DNA of 64,000 nucleotides from Agriotes lineatus (Eukaryota; Arthropoda; Insecta; Coleoptera; Elateridae): assembly GCA_940337035.1 (NCBI GenBank), contig OW679202.1, forward strand, positions 45,773,763-45,837,762, given 5' to 3'. Shown one piece after another: positions 63,691 to 64,000 of the stretch. Under the pieces are notes generated by a model that searched no databases, was not told the DNA's origin, and saw nothing but the letters and a program-made list of their open reading frames with translations. Each line of letters opens with the position of its first letter. Within the stretch, counting starts at the first letter, position 1. Both the position numbers and the translations under genes were made by a program.

Positions 63691-64000
63691 GTATTCCTTT
63701 CAGACGAAAGTATTGTAAACACGAAAAAATCACCTTCTGACATTTCTTCAGATCTTCACGTTTCAGGGTTAGGAACGTAAAACAGGTGTTCTCAATTCCG
63801 ACTATTTGTTTGTCTGTCTGTTGGCAGTATAACTCAAAAACTGTTTGTTAGAGGAAAACGATATTTTGCATGCAGGTTATATGTGCAGCTAGCATGAAAT
63901 CGAGAAAATTTCGGACAAATATATACAGGGTGAACACCTTATAAGAATAAAATTTTGTAAATTTTTACGTTAACTGACAAATAGATAAAATTAGTAATTT
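63690..64000 (-). repeat. composite repeat, cut by the window end
   Basis: In reverse orientation it shows the far-end landmarks of the family. They are AGTATTGTAAACACGAAAAA (about 63709), CACGTTTCAGGGTT (about 63758), a TTTGTCTGTCTGTTGGCAG block (about 63809), AACGATATTTTGCATGCAGG (about 63856) and ACAGGGTGAACACCTTAT (about 63925). These correspond to 27440-27130 read backwards. The tRNA-like core would lie beyond the window. Confidence 0.8.

Overview
The window looks like repeat-rich, AT-rich nuclear DNA of an arthropod, most probably an insect. Evidence: about a dozen decayed non-LTR retrotransposons (LINEs) of types common in insects, mariner and Tc1-like transposons, a hAT-like element, a Mutator-like (MULE) element, several tRNA-derived SINEs and small inverted-repeat MITEs. 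I found no host gene that I can name, no rRNA, no working tRNA gene and no CRISPR array. The species cannot be told from the sequence.

Layout. 0-5 kb: mariner transposase remnant (minus), a Tc1-like non-autonomous element carrying a truncated LINE, then a heavily mutated LINE. 5-16.7 kb: an LTR-like stretch, a better preserved reverse transcriptase (RT) with a 267-codon open frame and intact YADD, a LINE split by a 1.3-kb LTR-like insertion, and a LINE split by a 629-bp MULE with a perfect 9-bp target-site duplication (TSD). 17-31 kb: sparse; a MITE at 17.4, an RTE-type LINE split by a SINE with a perfect 11-bp TSD (19.7-20.8), copies of a composite repeat with a tRNA-like core (23.3, 26.7), a SINE (27.7) and a MITE (28.3). 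31-38 kb: a relatively GC-rich patch (31.5-31.95), a SINE (34.5), and a hAT-like element (35.6-37.5) holding a mariner deletion derivative and a SINE, itself inside a LINE. 38.8-41.6 kb: a LINE interrupted by a DUF4817-type Tc1-like element and by a ~0.97-kb unknown segment. 43.9-47.9 kb: three composite-repeat copies, two forming a 1.1-kb inverted pair, and a SINE. 50-53.2 kb: three LINE remnants in alternating orientation. 53.6-60.4 kb: the best preserved element (overlapping ORF1 and ORF2, 54.2-57.8), then a second LINE interrupted by a 493-bp RTE fragment with a 7-bp TSD. 60.4-64 kb: a MITE at 61.9 and a composite-repeat copy running off the window end.

Nothing here is likely to work as an autonomous element. 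The value of the window lies in its nested insertions, whose duplications give a relative order of events, and in the composite repeat whose arms are conserved while its tRNA-like centre differs between copies. All family calls rest on reading translations by eye. Clade names are tentative, and edges are approximate unless a TSD or terminal repeat is cited.
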